Assembly: GCF_022662015.1 (NCBI RefSeq)
Contig: NZ_JAKMCM010000004.1
Location: 1-64,000, forward strand
Length of the DNA: 64,000 bases
Source: Aestuariivivens sediminicola
Lineage (GTDB): Bacteria; Bacteroidota; Bacteroidia; Flavobacteriales; Flavobacteriaceae
Reading direction: 5' to 3'
The notes beneath the pieces are model-generated. The model was not told the origin of the DNA, made no database searches, and worked only from the letters and a program-made list of their open reading frames with translations. Shown piece by piece: positions 26,156-35,340 of this stretch; the stretch's first letter is position 1, and every line of letters begins with the position of its first letter. Position numbers and translations under genes: made by a program.

Positions 26156-27517
26156 ATCTACGCCATAATAGACATAGAAACAACGGGAGGTAAATACAAT
26201 GAAGAGGGTATTACCGAAATAGCGATTTACAAATATGACGGACATACGATTGTAGATCAGTTTATCAGTTTGATCAATCCCGAAAGGGAGATTCAGCCTT
26301 TTGTGATCAACCTGACTGGGATCAATAGCCAAATGCTGCGTCATGCCCCTAAATTTTATGAAGTGGCCAAACGTATTGTTGAAATCACCTCAGAGTGTGT
26401 TGTTGTGGCGCATAATGCCAAGTTCGACTATCGTATTTTATGCACTGAATTCAGTAGGCTTGGTTTTGAATATGAACGCCAGACCTTGTGTACGGTTGAG
26501 TTGGCAAAGCATTTAATACCGGGACAACCCACCTACAGTCTGGGAAAGCTTGTACGGTCCTTAGGTATTCCGGTATCGGACCGACATCGGGCCGCCGGTG
26601 ATGCCCAGGCTACGGTAAAACTCTTTAAAATGTTAATGGATAAGGATACCTCCAAAGAGGTGATCCGAAATAAGATTCGACTGGATCCGAAATACCAGTT
26701 AGAACCCAAGCATATCGATATTATCGCAGATCTTCCCTCTGTAACCGGGGTGTATTACATCCACAAATCCGATGGTGAAATCATCTATATTGGAAAAAGT
26801 AAGAACATTAAAAAGCGAATCAACCAGCATTTTACAAGTACCAGTCACAAATCAAAAAAAATTCAGCAGCTGGTCAGTACGGTGACCTATGAAACCACGG
26901 GCAGTGAATTGGTGGCACTACTGAAGGAAAGCGAGGAAATAAAACGTATAAAGCCCATTTTTAACAGGGCCTTGAGGCGTACTATTTTTACGCACGGCCT
27001 CTACAGTTTCAGGGATCAGAATGACTACCTCAATTTAAAAATTGATATTGCGGATGGGCGGAAACATCCCATCACCACCTTTAGTAACCGTCAGAGTGGT
27101 AAGAGTTTCATGACCAGGGCGGTCGAGGATTATCAGCTTTGTCAAAAATTGGCAGGGCTTTATAAAACCAAGAGCAGCTGCTTCAATTATGATATCAAGA
27201 CCTGTAATGGGGCTTGTGTTCAGGAAGAAGACCCTGAGGTCTACAATAAGCGCGTTGCAGCCTTAATCGAAAAAAACTCCTATGCTAATAAAAATATGGT
27301 CATTATTGATGCAGGACGGGATATTGATGAGCGCAGTGCCATATTGATTAAGAATGGCGTATTCAAAGGTCTTGGCTTTTTTAATTTAAATTATCAGATC
27401 AACCACATCGAAGTATTGGAATCGATCATTACGCCCATGCAGAACAACAGGGACACACAGCACATCATTCAAAGCTATTTGAGGAAAAATAAACGATTAA
27501 AAGTTGTTGAACTGTAA
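26156..27517 (+). CDS. DEDDh exonuclease (DnaQ-like) fused to GIY-YIG nuclease domain, non-standard start
   Basis: The N-terminal ~165 residues are a 3'-5' exonuclease: Exo I DIETTGG (residues 6-12 from 26156), Exo II HNAKFDYRIL, Exo III HRAAGDAQAT. The C-terminal half has a GIY-YIG endonuclease of UvrC/Cho type (GVYYIHKSDGEIIYIGKS, then ELVALLKESEEIKRIKPIFNRALRR). The fusion is a known DNA-repair architecture. The first canonical start (TTG 26270) would remove Exo I. In frame the sequence is TAG-GAT-AGC-ATC-TAC-GCC, and ATC at 26156 sits where I recall family members having Met ([M]YAIIDIETTGG). So the start codon is either AUC or has been altered. 453 residues from 26156. Confidence 0.85.
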   Translation: MYAIIDIETTGGKYNEEGITEIAIYKYDGHTIVDQFISLINPEREIQPFVINLTGINSQMLRHAPKFYEVAKRIVEITSECVVVAHNAKFDYRILCTEFSRLGFEYERQTLCTVELAKHLIPGQPTYSLGKLVRSLGIPVSDRHRAAGDAQATVKLFKMLMDKDTSKEVIRNKIRLDPKYQLEPKHIDIIADLPSVTGVYYIHKSDGEIIYIGKSKNIKKRINQHFTSTSHKSKKIQQLVSTVTYETTGSELVALLKESEEIKRIKPIFNRALRRTIFTHGLYSFRDQNDYLNLKIDIADGRKHPITTFSNRQSGKSFMTRAVEDYQLCQKLAGLYKTKSSCFNYDIKTCNGACVQEEDPEVYNKRVAALIEKNSYANKNMVIIDAGRDIDERSAILIKNGVFKGLGFFNLNYQINHIEVLESIITPMQNNRDTQHIIQSYLRKNKRLKVVEL

Positions 27518-27541
27518 ATAGCAAAACTTTCCTTATTTTTG
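27507..27541 (+). promoter_or_regulatory. Promoter of the potassium channel gene (near-leaderless)
   Basis: TTG (27507-27509), 24 bases, then TATTTTTG (27534-27541), an exact -7 element with a spacer one base beyond the usual range. The ATG at 27547 is only 5 bases after it. Confidence 0.5.
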
Positions 27542-27546
27542 AGTTT

Positions 27547-28422
27547 ATGGGTAAATTCACTAGAAACCGATGGCGCTTAAGACTTCAGGAAATTATTTAT
27601 GAAGCGGATACCCCTGCCGGCAAGTTATTCGATGTGGTTTTGTTAATTGCCATCCTGGCCAGTATTGTGTTGGTCATGCTGGAAAGTGTCAAATCCATTG
27701 ACGCACGTTTTCATGCATTTTTAAACATTTCCGAATGGGTGATCACTATTCTATTCAGTATAGAATACATCGCCCGAATTCTTACTGTAAAAAAGCCCTT
27801 TAATTATATTTTCAGTTTTTACGGTATTGTCGATTTCCTGGCGACCATTCCAAAGTACATATCCCTGTTGGTCGGCGGCGTACATGCTCTGGCGGCACTG
27901 AGGGCCCTGCGTTTATTGAGGGTATTCAGAATCTTAAAACTGGCGCGATACCTGGGTGCTTCTAATACCTTAATCAATGCCATAAAGGCCAGTCGTGCCA
28001 AGATATCGGTGTTTCTATTCACGGTACTCATAGTGGCCATTATTTTGGGTACCATCATGTATTTGATAGAGGGTGAAGCCAATGGATTTACCAACATTCC
28101 CAAAAGTGTATACTGGTGTATTGTCACCCTAACAACAGTAGGTTTTGGAGATATTGCCCCGCAGACTCCCTTGGGGCAATTCATAGCCTCGTTGGTCATG
28201 ATATTGGGTTATGGCATTATAGCAGTACCAACAGGTATAGTTTCGGCGGAATATACAAGTCAGAGCAGGTTGAACAAAGAAAAGGCACCTGAATCCAGTG
28301 GAAAGAAGAATTCGTCATCCATAGCTTTGAACTCACAGTGCTGTTCGAATTGCCTTAATGAATCACATCGCGATGATGCAGAATATTGCTTTAAATGTGG
28401 TTGCAAATTACATCATGACTAA
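27547..28422 (+). CDS. Voltage-gated potassium channel subunit with C-terminal zinc ribbon
   Basis: A 291-residue six-transmembrane channel. The voltage sensor S4 has regularly spaced arginines (R119, R122, R125, R128, then K131, R134). The selectivity filter is T197-V-G-F-G-D202 in TLTTVGFGDIAPQTP, which indicates K+. The inner helix follows, and a cytoplasmic tail ends in a four-cysteine zinc ribbon: C266-S-N-C269 and C281-F-K-C284. Similar ribbons occur on other bacterial ion transporters of this family, but the ribbon's role is unknown. The start of miaA lies inside the last codons, so the two genes are translationally coupled. Confidence 0.92.
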   Translation: MGKFTRNRWRLRLQEIIYEADTPAGKLFDVVLLIAILASIVLVMLESVKSIDARFHAFLNISEWVITILFSIEYIARILTVKKPFNYIFSFYGIVDFLATIPKYISLLVGGVHALAALRALRLLRVFRILKLARYLGASNTLINAIKASRAKISVFLFTVLIVAIILGTIMYLIEGEANGFTNIPKSVYWCIVTLTTVGFGDIAPQTPLGQFIASLVMILGYGIIAVPTGIVSAEYTSQSRLNKEKAPESSGKKNSSSIALNSQCCSNCLNESHRDDAEYCFKCGCKLHHD

Positions 28423-29332
28423 GTATTTGATCTCTGTCATTGGTCCGACCGCCATCGGCAAAACAGCGTTAAGCATTAAACTGGCCCAATATTATAAAAC
28501 CGAAATCATCTCAGCGGATTCGAGACAGTTCTTTAAGGAGCTATCTATTGGGACCGCCGCGCCAACCGCCGAGGACTTAAAAAAGGTCAGGCACCATTTT
28601 ATTCATCATAAATCCATACATGACGATTATAATGTAGGTTCTTTTGAGAAAGAGGCTTTGCAATGTTTGGAAAACCTGTTTAAACACCGCGATGTTGTGG
28701 TTATGGTTGGCGGATCCGGTCTTTATATTGATGCGGTAACGAAAGGCCTGGATTATTTTCCGGATATCGCACCTGAAGTAAGGGACAGCTTAAATTATGA
28801 ATTGGAAACAGAGGGACTTGAACATTTACAGAACAGGCTCAAAGCACTGGATCCAGCGACCTATACGAGCATTGCCCTAGATAATCCGCATCGTGTTATT
28901 CGTGCACTGGAGGTGTGCCTGGGAACCGGAAAACCGTATTCGTCCTTTTTGAATAAGGCGAAGGATCAAAGAGATTTTAAGACACTAACCATAGGATTGC
29001 AGGCAGACCGTGATACGATCTATAACCGAATTAACAGGCGTGTGGACATGATGGTAGCCAGTGGTTTGTTGGATGAAGTTCGTAATCTGTTACCCCATCA
29101 GGACTTGAATGCTTTGAATACCGTAGGTTATAAAGAACTGTTCCGATATTTCAACGGGGAATGGTCTCTTGATTTCGCGATTTCGGAAATAAAGAAAAAT
29201 TCACGACGGTATGCCAAACGACAACTCACCTGGTTTCGTAAAAACCCTCATATTGTATGGTTTAACCATAGCTCTGATTTCGACGACATTGCAGCTGCTG
29301 TTGATGGCCTGATCAATAAAACTAAAAATTAA
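28415..29332 (+). CDS. miaA: tRNA dimethylallyltransferase
   Basis: MiaA adds a dimethylallyl group to A37 of tRNAs reading UNN codons. From ATG 28415 the protein (305 residues) begins MTKYLISVIGPTAIGKTALS, with the P-loop GPTAIGKT. It continues with the substrate motif ISADSRQFFKELSIGTAAP, MVGGSGLYIDAV and NTVGYKELFRYF. An upstream ATG (28358) would lie within the channel gene in another frame and is not family-like. The start overlaps the channel's stop by 8 bases (ATGACTAA). Confidence 0.96.
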   Translation: MTKYLISVIGPTAIGKTALSIKLAQYYKTEIISADSRQFFKELSIGTAAPTAEDLKKVRHHFIHHKSIHDDYNVGSFEKEALQCLENLFKHRDVVVMVGGSGLYIDAVTKGLDYFPDIAPEVRDSLNYELETEGLEHLQNRLKALDPATYTSIALDNPHRVIRALEVCLGTGKPYSSFLNKAKDQRDFKTLTIGLQADRDTIYNRINRRVDMMVASGLLDEVRNLLPHQDLNALNTVGYKELFRYFNGEWSLDFAISEIKKNSRRYAKRQLTWFRKNPHIVWFNHSSDFDDIAAAVDGLINKTKN

Positions 29333-29338
29333 TCTGTC

Positions 29339-30019
29339 ATGACATCCTTTGATGAAACACCCTTAGATAATCCGGTTTGGTATGCCCTGACGGAACACCA
29401 GGGTCATGTGGCTGTAGATTATGGGGGCGTCAAGTTTTATCATCCTGATTATGCTCCGTTTGGCGCCTTTATTCCAGGAGGCCATACCTCAGAAGCCATA
29501 GAAAAACATGCCCGACTGATCCGGGACTTTTTTATTGTAGGTGAGATGCCCCAAATGCCGGAGCAGTTTAAGGCGCCTGTGCAGTATATCGGGTTACAAA
29601 TGATTGTTTATAAGAATATTGACCATCCGGTAACTGAGACGATCATTGAACTCACCGATGCCCATTATGATGATTTGATCCGGTTGATAAAATTGGTTTA
29701 CCCGGAATATTTTAAATCCAAAACACAGAAACTCGGACAATACTATGGTATTTATAAAGGAGGACAATTGGTTGCAGCTGCCGGTGAACGCATGCAAACC
29801 CATAATTTTATTGAGATTAGCGCTATAATAACCCATCCGGGTCATACCGGGAAGGGCTACGCGAAACAATTGATAACCCATACTGCGGATCGTATTTTTA
29901 AAAAGGGTAAAATCCCCTTTCTTCATGTCGATGAAACCAACACCAATGCCATCCGGCTCTATTTGAAATTAGGGTTTAAGACGAGAAGACGTTTTAGTTT
30001 CTGGAAAATCAGTGTTTAA
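29339..30019 (+). CDS. GNAT family N-acetyltransferase (FR47-like)
   Basis: A 226-residue acetyltransferase. The N-terminal half is a variable region containing WYALTEHQGH and HPDYAPFGAF. The GNAT core is in the C-terminal half: ISAIITHPGHTGKGYAKQLITHTADRIFKKG, with the acetyl-CoA pyrophosphate loop HPGHTGKGYA. Then comes FLHVDETNTNAIRLYLKLGFKTRRRFSFWKI, the FR47-type end. The acceptor is unknown. It follows miaA by 6 bases and may be cotranscribed with it. Its stop overlaps that of parC on the other strand by 4 bases. Confidence 0.9.
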   Translation: MTSFDETPLDNPVWYALTEHQGHVAVDYGGVKFYHPDYAPFGAFIPGGHTSEAIEKHARLIRDFFIVGEMPQMPEQFKAPVQYIGLQMIVYKNIDHPVTETIIELTDAHYDDLIRLIKLVYPEYFKSKTQKLGQYYGIYKGGQLVAAAGERMQTHNFIEISAIITHPGHTGKGYAKQLITHTADRIFKKGKIPFLHVDETNTNAIRLYLKLGFKTRRRFSFWKISV

Positions 30020-32673
30020 AAAAGGGTGATCTGTCCTTCTTCATCGATATCGAAATCATCCTTTCGGGCTTCACCATTACTTGAGCTATCCGAATCCTTC
30101 TTAGGGTCACTTAGCACTTCTTCATCGACAACTTCCAGATCGTCGGCATGAACTTCTTCAGGAGCCTCATAGGGTAAGGGATCAAGAAGATTGATCTGAT
30201 TGACCTTATCCTTGGTTAACTGATTTCCCAGGGCTGTGATGCCTTTGATAGCAATAAATTCTTCTAAGTTTATGGTCATGTTATCCTTTCTATCCTTACC
30301 GCGCTCCTTGGCGAAGACCACGTCGGCCAGGGGTTTCCAGTCGGTGGAGACAATTTCAAGTTGGGAGTTCGGGTGATCCGAAATAAAGGATTCCTCTTTG
30401 CCCTCATTCTCAATTAAAAACCGTTTTACATAATACAATTCCTTTTCACCATTGTAGTAAATCGCAGAGATGGGTTTTTTGGGCACCCATTTTTCAAGTA
30501 CAATCATATCGTCGTCAAAATGCATGGTAACCTCCGGAGTCAAGGTTTTTGCAATTCCGGATTGCGTAATGATGAGCAGTTTATCTTCTCCCCTGAATTC
30601 ACCGATTAATTCCCCTCTTCCATCAACATTAATGCGCTGTACGGCCTCGTCGAACCAAATTTTACGGGGTTTTAATGTGGAAACCCCTTTTTCTTTCAAT
30701 TCAATGCGCTTAACGGCATATTTGGTGACCAGGTTACCTTTGGACGATCGCCCTTTAATCATGATGTCGGCAAAATCGATATCCCATTTTAATTTTTTAA
30801 TACTACCCGATTGCCGCAGCATGACGGTAACCACTTCGGCCTCACCATTGGGATTTGCCGAAAAATACAATACGGTAGACCCCTTACTGTCGCTCGCCAT
30901 ATCGTATTCCCTGTCTCTTGTAACACCGGTAACTGCAAAGCGTTTAATGTAGGACGGTCCGCGGGTGCCATCGCGATAAATCATATTGTATATGGTACGC
31001 TTATCTTTCTTTTTAAATACCGCAACATGAATAATATCTTTGCCAACGAAGGTTTTGGTATCTACTTTGGTCACCATCATTTTACCCTGTTTGGTAAAGA
31101 CAATAATGTCATCAATATCGCTGCAATCGCAGACATACTCATCGCGCCGTAAGGCCGTGCCTATAAATCCTTCCGCCCTGTTCACATAAAGTTTGGTGTT
31201 TCTAATAACCACCTTGGTCGCGTCAACGTCATCGAATATGCGTATCTCGGTTTTACGCCCTCTGCCTTTCCCGTAGTCTTTCTTTAAACGTGTAAAAAAG
31301 GCAATGGCATAATCGATGAGGTTGGCCAGATGGTGCTTTACCTCGGCTATCTGTTCTTCCAAAGCATCAATGCGCTGCTGGGCCTTATCAATATCGAATT
31401 TAGAGATACGTTTGATTCGAATTTCCGTGAGTCGTACGATATCCTCTTCGGTTACGGCTCTTTTCAGATGTTTTACATGGGGTTTCAGGCCCTTGTCGAT
31501 AGCATTAATGACGCCCTCCCATGTTTCTTCTTCCTCAATATCGCGATATATCCTGTTCTCAATAAAAATGCGCTCTAAGGAGGCATAGTGCCACTGCTCC
31601 TCGAGTTCGTTCAATCTGATGTCCAGTTCCTGCTTCAGGAGCTGCACCGTGTGATCTGTAGACCGCCTGAGCATTTCCGAAACACCGATAAACAAGGGCT
31701 TGTTGTCTTCGATAATGCAACCTAAAGGTGAAATGGATGACTCGCAACTTGTGAAGGCATAGAGTGCGTCAATGGTTTTATCAGGGGATAAACCGGAAGG
31801 CAGGTGCACCAGGATCTCTACCTCGGCTGCGGTATTATCCTCAATGCGCTTGATCTTTATTTTCCCTTTGTCATTCGCCTTTAATATGGAATCGATCAAT
31901 GAGGATGTGGTGGTGCCATATGGAATTTCCGAAATGACCAGGGTATTCTTGTCTAACTGGGAGATCTTAGCCCTGACACGCACCTTACCTCCCCTGAGTC
32001 CGTCATTGTAATTGGAAAAATCTGCAATTCCCGCGGTAGGAAAGTCAGGAAACAATTTGAATCGTTTTCCTTGCAAATGCTTTATGGACGCCTCGATAAG
32101 TTCGATGAAGTTATGCGGGAGTATTTTTGTCGACAGTCCAACGGCAATGCCTTCGCCACCCTGTGCCAGCAGCAAGGGGAATTTTACCGGTAAATTAACC
32201 GGTTCTTTTCGACGACCATCGTAGCTTGCCTGCCATTCAGTGATTTTAGGACTGTAAACCACATCCAGGGCAAATTTTGAGAGTCTGGCTTCAATATATC
32301 TGGAGGCTGCGGCACTATCGCCGGTTAAAATATTACCCCAGTTTCCCTGGGTATCAATAAGTAAATCCTTTTGCCCTATTTGTACCATGGCATCGGCAAT
32401 ACTGGCATCGCCATGAGGGTGGTATTGCATGGTATGCCCCACGATGTTGGCCACTTTGTTGTAGCGTCCGTCATCGAGGTCTTTCATGGAATGCATGATG
32501 CGCCGCTGAACAGGCTTGAATCCATCCTCGATTGCCGGCACGGCCCGCTCCAATATCACATAGGAGGCATAATCCAGGAACCAGTCTTTATACATGCCCG
32601 TAACCCGGGTGATGGTTTCATTGGGTTCGTCCTGCTCCTTATTCAAATCGTCGTTCTCTTCTTCTATCATCAA
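30016..32673 (-). CDS. parC: DNA topoisomerase IV subunit A
   Basis: An 885-residue type IIA topoisomerase subunit. The N-terminus (VTGMYKDWFLDYASYVILERAVPAIEDGFKPVQRRI) is typical of Bacteroidota ParC. The catalytic tyrosine is Y126 in AASRYIEAR, and the quinolone-region motif is YHPHGDASIAD. In that motif the position equivalent to E. coli ParC Ser80 is Ala90, as I recall being usual in this phylum. The C-terminal domain (about 510 on) is a beta-propeller-type wrap domain with several 'VKRI.LKEKG' repeats, and the acidic tail ends EEGQITLF. The start MMIE has two adjacent ATG codons. It is the last gene of the parE-membrane protein-parC operon. Confidence 0.95.
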   Translation of the reverse strand: MMIEEENDDLNKEQDEPNETITRVTGMYKDWFLDYASYVILERAVPAIEDGFKPVQRRIMHSMKDLDDGRYNKVANIVGHTMQYHPHGDASIADAMVQIGQKDLLIDTQGNWGNILTGDSAAASRYIEARLSKFALDVVYSPKITEWQASYDGRRKEPVNLPVKFPLLLAQGGEGIAVGLSTKILPHNFIELIEASIKHLQGKRFKLFPDFPTAGIADFSNYNDGLRGGKVRVRAKISQLDKNTLVISEIPYGTTTSSLIDSILKANDKGKIKIKRIEDNTAAEVEILVHLPSGLSPDKTIDALYAFTSCESSISPLGCIIEDNKPLFIGVSEMLRRSTDHTVQLLKQELDIRLNELEEQWHYASLERIFIENRIYRDIEEEETWEGVINAIDKGLKPHVKHLKRAVTEEDIVRLTEIRIKRISKFDIDKAQQRIDALEEQIAEVKHHLANLIDYAIAFFTRLKKDYGKGRGRKTEIRIFDDVDATKVVIRNTKLYVNRAEGFIGTALRRDEYVCDCSDIDDIIVFTKQGKMMVTKVDTKTFVGKDIIHVAVFKKKDKRTIYNMIYRDGTRGPSYIKRFAVTGVTRDREYDMASDSKGSTVLYFSANPNGEAEVVTVMLRQSGSIKKLKWDIDFADIMIKGRSSKGNLVTKYAVKRIELKEKGVSTLKPRKIWFDEAVQRINVDGRGELIGEFRGEDKLLIITQSGIAKTLTPEVTMHFDDDMIVLEKWVPKKPISAIYYNGEKELYYVKRFLIENEGKEESFISDHPNSQLEIVSTDWKPLADVVFAKERGKDRKDNMTINLEEFIAIKGITALGNQLTKDKVNQINLLDPLPYEAPEEVHADDLEVVDEEVLSDPKKDSDSSSNGEARKDDFDIDEEGQITLF

Positions 32674-32676
32674 CTC

Positions 32677-33150
32677 TTACTTTTGGTTCGCCCTCTTCAT
32701 TTTTCTTAGGGACTGCCTGATATATCTTAATTTTCGTCGGTCCACCAGGGTCACATTAAAATTAACGCGTTTACTGCCACCATTTCTCGATCTCAAATAA
32801 AGCACCAGGCTCTTATAAAACAAATAGTTGTGTACCTTATATGATATGAGGTCTTTCTTCTCAAACTCAACCTTGTGTTCCCTGTAATTCAGGTAGTCGG
32901 ACAACAGCAGACCTTTATTGATAACTATAACCTTCATACCATCACTGTCATACTCAAAGTATCTTGAAATCCAGTGCACCAGGAAAAAGAGGCCTATAAA
33001 CCCGAACAACACCACCAGGAAGGTCACTGTTGTATTGTCTGTGAGATCTTTGAATACATTGAATACGGTCGATGAAATGATGGCCGTAACAATCAGTATA
33101 AAATAGACCGATATAATGACGTTTCTGATGTTACCGTTATTGGTTCGCAT
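32677..33150 (-). CDS. Small two-helix membrane protein within the parE-parC operon
   Basis: A 157-residue protein with two transmembrane helices near the N-terminus (about 12-33 and 42-63) and a basic cytoplasmic C-terminal part rich in Lys and Arg (DRRKLRYIRQSLRKMKR). I do not recognise the family. It starts within a base of the parE stop and ends 3 bases before parC, so it is certainly cotranscribed. From memory, a short membrane protein in this slot recurs in related genomes, but its role is unknown. A link to chromosome segregation is only a guess from position. Confidence 0.72.
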   Translation of the reverse strand: MRTNNGNIRNVIISVYFILIVTAIISSTVFNVFKDLTDNTTVTFLVVLFGFIGLFFLVHWISRYFEYDSDGMKVIVINKGLLLSDYLNYREHKVEFEKKDLISYKVHNYLFYKSLVLYLRSRNGGSKRVNFNVTLVDRRKLRYIRQSLRKMKRANQK

Positions 33151-35010
33151 TTAATTTTCCTCTTCAATAAGATCCATTTCCACTTTCAGATTATCTATAA
33201 TGAACTCTTGCCTGGAAGGGGTGTTTTTTCCCATATAGAACGACAACAATTCCTCTATAGACATATTATCATCGAGCATCACCGGATCCAATCGCATGTC
33301 TTCACCTATAAAATGTTTGAATTCATCCGGAGAAATTTCACCAAGGCCTTTAAAACGGGTTATTTCCGGCTTTGGTTTCAGCTTTTCAATCGCATTTATG
33401 CGTTCCTCCTCCGAATAACAGTAGATGGTTTCCTTTTTATTTCTCACCCTGAACAAGGGGGTTTGTAAAATGTAGAGATGGCCCTCTTTAATGAGCTCAG
33501 GGAAAAACTGCAGAAAAAAGGTGATCAGTAATAATCGGATATGCATACCATCTACATCGGCATCAGTCGCAATGACGACATTATTGTACCTCAGATCCTC
33601 AAGGGATTCCTCGATATTTAAAGCGGCCTGCAACAGATTGAATTCCTCATTCTCATAAACGATCTTTTTACTTAGGCCATAGCAATTCAGAGGTTTGCCC
33701 TTCAAACTAAAAACGGCCTGTGTATTGACATCCCGGGATTTCGTAATACTCCCCGAGGCAGAATCGCCCTCGGTGATAAAGAGGGTGGTTTCTAAATTGC
33801 GTTCCCCTTTGGTATCCCCAAAATGAATCCGGCAATCTCGTAATTTCTTATTGTGAAGACTGGCTTTCTTGGCCCGTTCCCTGGCGAGTTTTCTTATACC
33901 TGACAATTCTTTGCGCTCCCGCTCTGCCTGTAAAATCTTGCGCTGAATCTTTTCGGCTGTATCCGGGTTTTTATGCAGGTAATTATCCAGATGACGCTTG
34001 ACAAAATCATTGATATACGTGCGTACCGTGGGTAAATCGCCGCCCATATCCGTTGATCCCAGTTTCGTTTTGGTCTGACTTTCAAAAACAGGTTCCATCA
34101 CTTTTATGGCTACGGCACTTATGATGGATTTCCTGATGTCTGAAGCATCATAATTCTTCCCGTAAAACTCCCGTATCGTTTTGACCAGCGCCTCTCGAAA
34201 GGCATTGAGATGCGTTCCGCCCTGGGTGGTGTTTTGTCCATTCACAAAAGAATGGTATTCCTCACTGTACTGACTTTTACTGTGTGTTATAGCGACCTCA
34301 ATATCATCGCCTCGCAAGTGTATGATGGGATATAATAAATCGGCCTCGTTGGTGTTGTCGGTCAATAAATCTTTCAGTCCGTTTTCACTGAAATACTTTT
34401 CGCCGTTAAACACGATGGTGAGACCGGGATTAAGATACACATAGTTCTTAAGCATTTTAACCACATACTCACTGCGAAATTTATAGTTTTTAAAAATGGA
34501 ATCGTCGGGTATAAAAGAGACTTTGGTGCCCTTTCTTCTTGTCGTGTCATCGAGCAGTTCCTTGTTGGTCAAATTCCCCTGCTCGAACTCTGCCGATGCC
34601 GATTTACCGTCTCTGTTAGATTCCACTCTGAAATAATTCGATAAGGCATTAACGGCCTTGGTGCCGACGCCATTGAGTCCTACGGATTTCTTAAAGGCCT
34701 TGGTGTCGTATTTTCCACCGGTATTCATCTTGGACACCACATCAACCACTTTGCCAAGAGGTATGCCACGCCCGTAATCACGCACAATGACCTTGTTTCC
34801 CTGAATGGAGATGTCGATCGTCTTTCCCGCTCCCATGACAAACTCGTCTATGGAATTGTCGAGCACTTCCTTGAGCAGGATGTAAATCCCATCATCCGGG
34901 GACGATCCGTCACCAAGTTTTCCAATATACATCCCGGGACGCATACGAATATGCTCCTTCCAGTCAAGTGAGCGTATGTTCTCTTCGGTATAGTTGGATT
35001 GCACTGCCAT
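33151..35010 (-). CDS. parE: DNA topoisomerase IV subunit B
   Basis: The ATPase subunit (619 residues from ATG 35010) of topoisomerase IV. The N-terminus [30 protein letters not shown] is the expected one; 23 more codons are open upstream (to 35079) but not conserved. Motifs are the GHKL ATPase site [34 protein letters not shown], the QTKTKLG lysine loop and the TOPRIM domain ([12 protein letters not shown], then [14 protein letters not shown]). All key residues are present. No clear TAnnTTTG element was seen upstream. It heads an operon with the membrane protein and parC. Confidence 0.96.
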   Translation of the reverse strand: MAVQSNYTEENIRSLDWKEHIRMRPGMYIGKLGDGSSPDDGIYILLKEVLDNSIDEFVMGAGKTIDISIQGNKVIVRDYGRGIPLGKVVDVVSKMNTGGKYDTKAFKKSVGLNGVGTKAVNALSNYFRVESNRDGKSASAEFEQGNLTNKELLDDTTRRKGTKVSFIPDDSIFKNYKFRSEYVVKMLKNYVYLNPGLTIVFNGEKYFSENGLKDLLTDNTNEADLLYPIIHLRGDDIEVAITHSKSQYSEEYHSFVNGQNTTQGGTHLNAFREALVKTIREFYGKNYDASDIRKSIISAVAIKVMEPVFESQTKTKLGSTDMGGDLPTVRTYINDFVKRHLDNYLHKNPDTAEKIQRKILQAERERKELSGIRKLARERAKKASLHNKKLRDCRIHFGDTKGERNLETTLFITEGDSASGSITKSRDVNTQAVFSLKGKPLNCYGLSKKIVYENEEFNLLQAALNIEESLEDLRYNNVVIATDADVDGMHIRLLLITFFLQFFPELIKEGHLYILQTPLFRVRNKKETIYCYSEEERINAIEKLKPKPEITRFKGLGEISPDEFKHFIGEDMRLDPVMLDDNMSIEELLSFYMGKNTPSRQEFIIDNLKVEMDLIEEEN

Positions 35011-35340
35011 AAATACTTGTGAAATTAATGATAGAACGCTAATATAACATTTCAATGTAAAAAATGAAACAGCGCCCAAACAAAGTAATTAACAATAAAA
35101 ATACAATATTGTTGAGAACCTTTAAAGGTGTATAGCACATAATTTTATTAATGTCCCGATCGCCATTTTATTGCGCAAATTCTACAGCAGTTTAAAGAAA
35201 ATATTGCCATCTATTGAAAAGCCAGGCTTATCGATAAACATAAATGTATAATGGTATCTGTATAGCACCTTTTTTTTTAAAAAAATAAGATCGTCGTACC
35301 TCTTGATATGGGCTTTTAGGAAAGAATACTGTCGAGAAAA
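35011..35340. other. Intergenic region upstream of parE
   Basis: This 330-base gap contains no gene. A 10-base direct repeat, TGTATAGCAC, occurs at 35129-35138 and 35259-35268, without an obvious role. The right end (TTTTTTTTTAAAAAAA, 35271-35287) is AT-rich but not a convincing terminator. No clear -7 element for parE could be picked out. Confidence 0.4.

Noticed and set aside
26270-26272. TTG start for the DnaQ/GIY-YIG gene
   Set aside because: It would delete the Exo I motif that is clearly encoded upstream in the same frame.
35129-35268. Two copies of TGTATAGCAC upstream of parE
   Set aside because: A 10-base repeat in AT-rich intergenic DNA can arise by chance, and no link to a promoter or structure was found.
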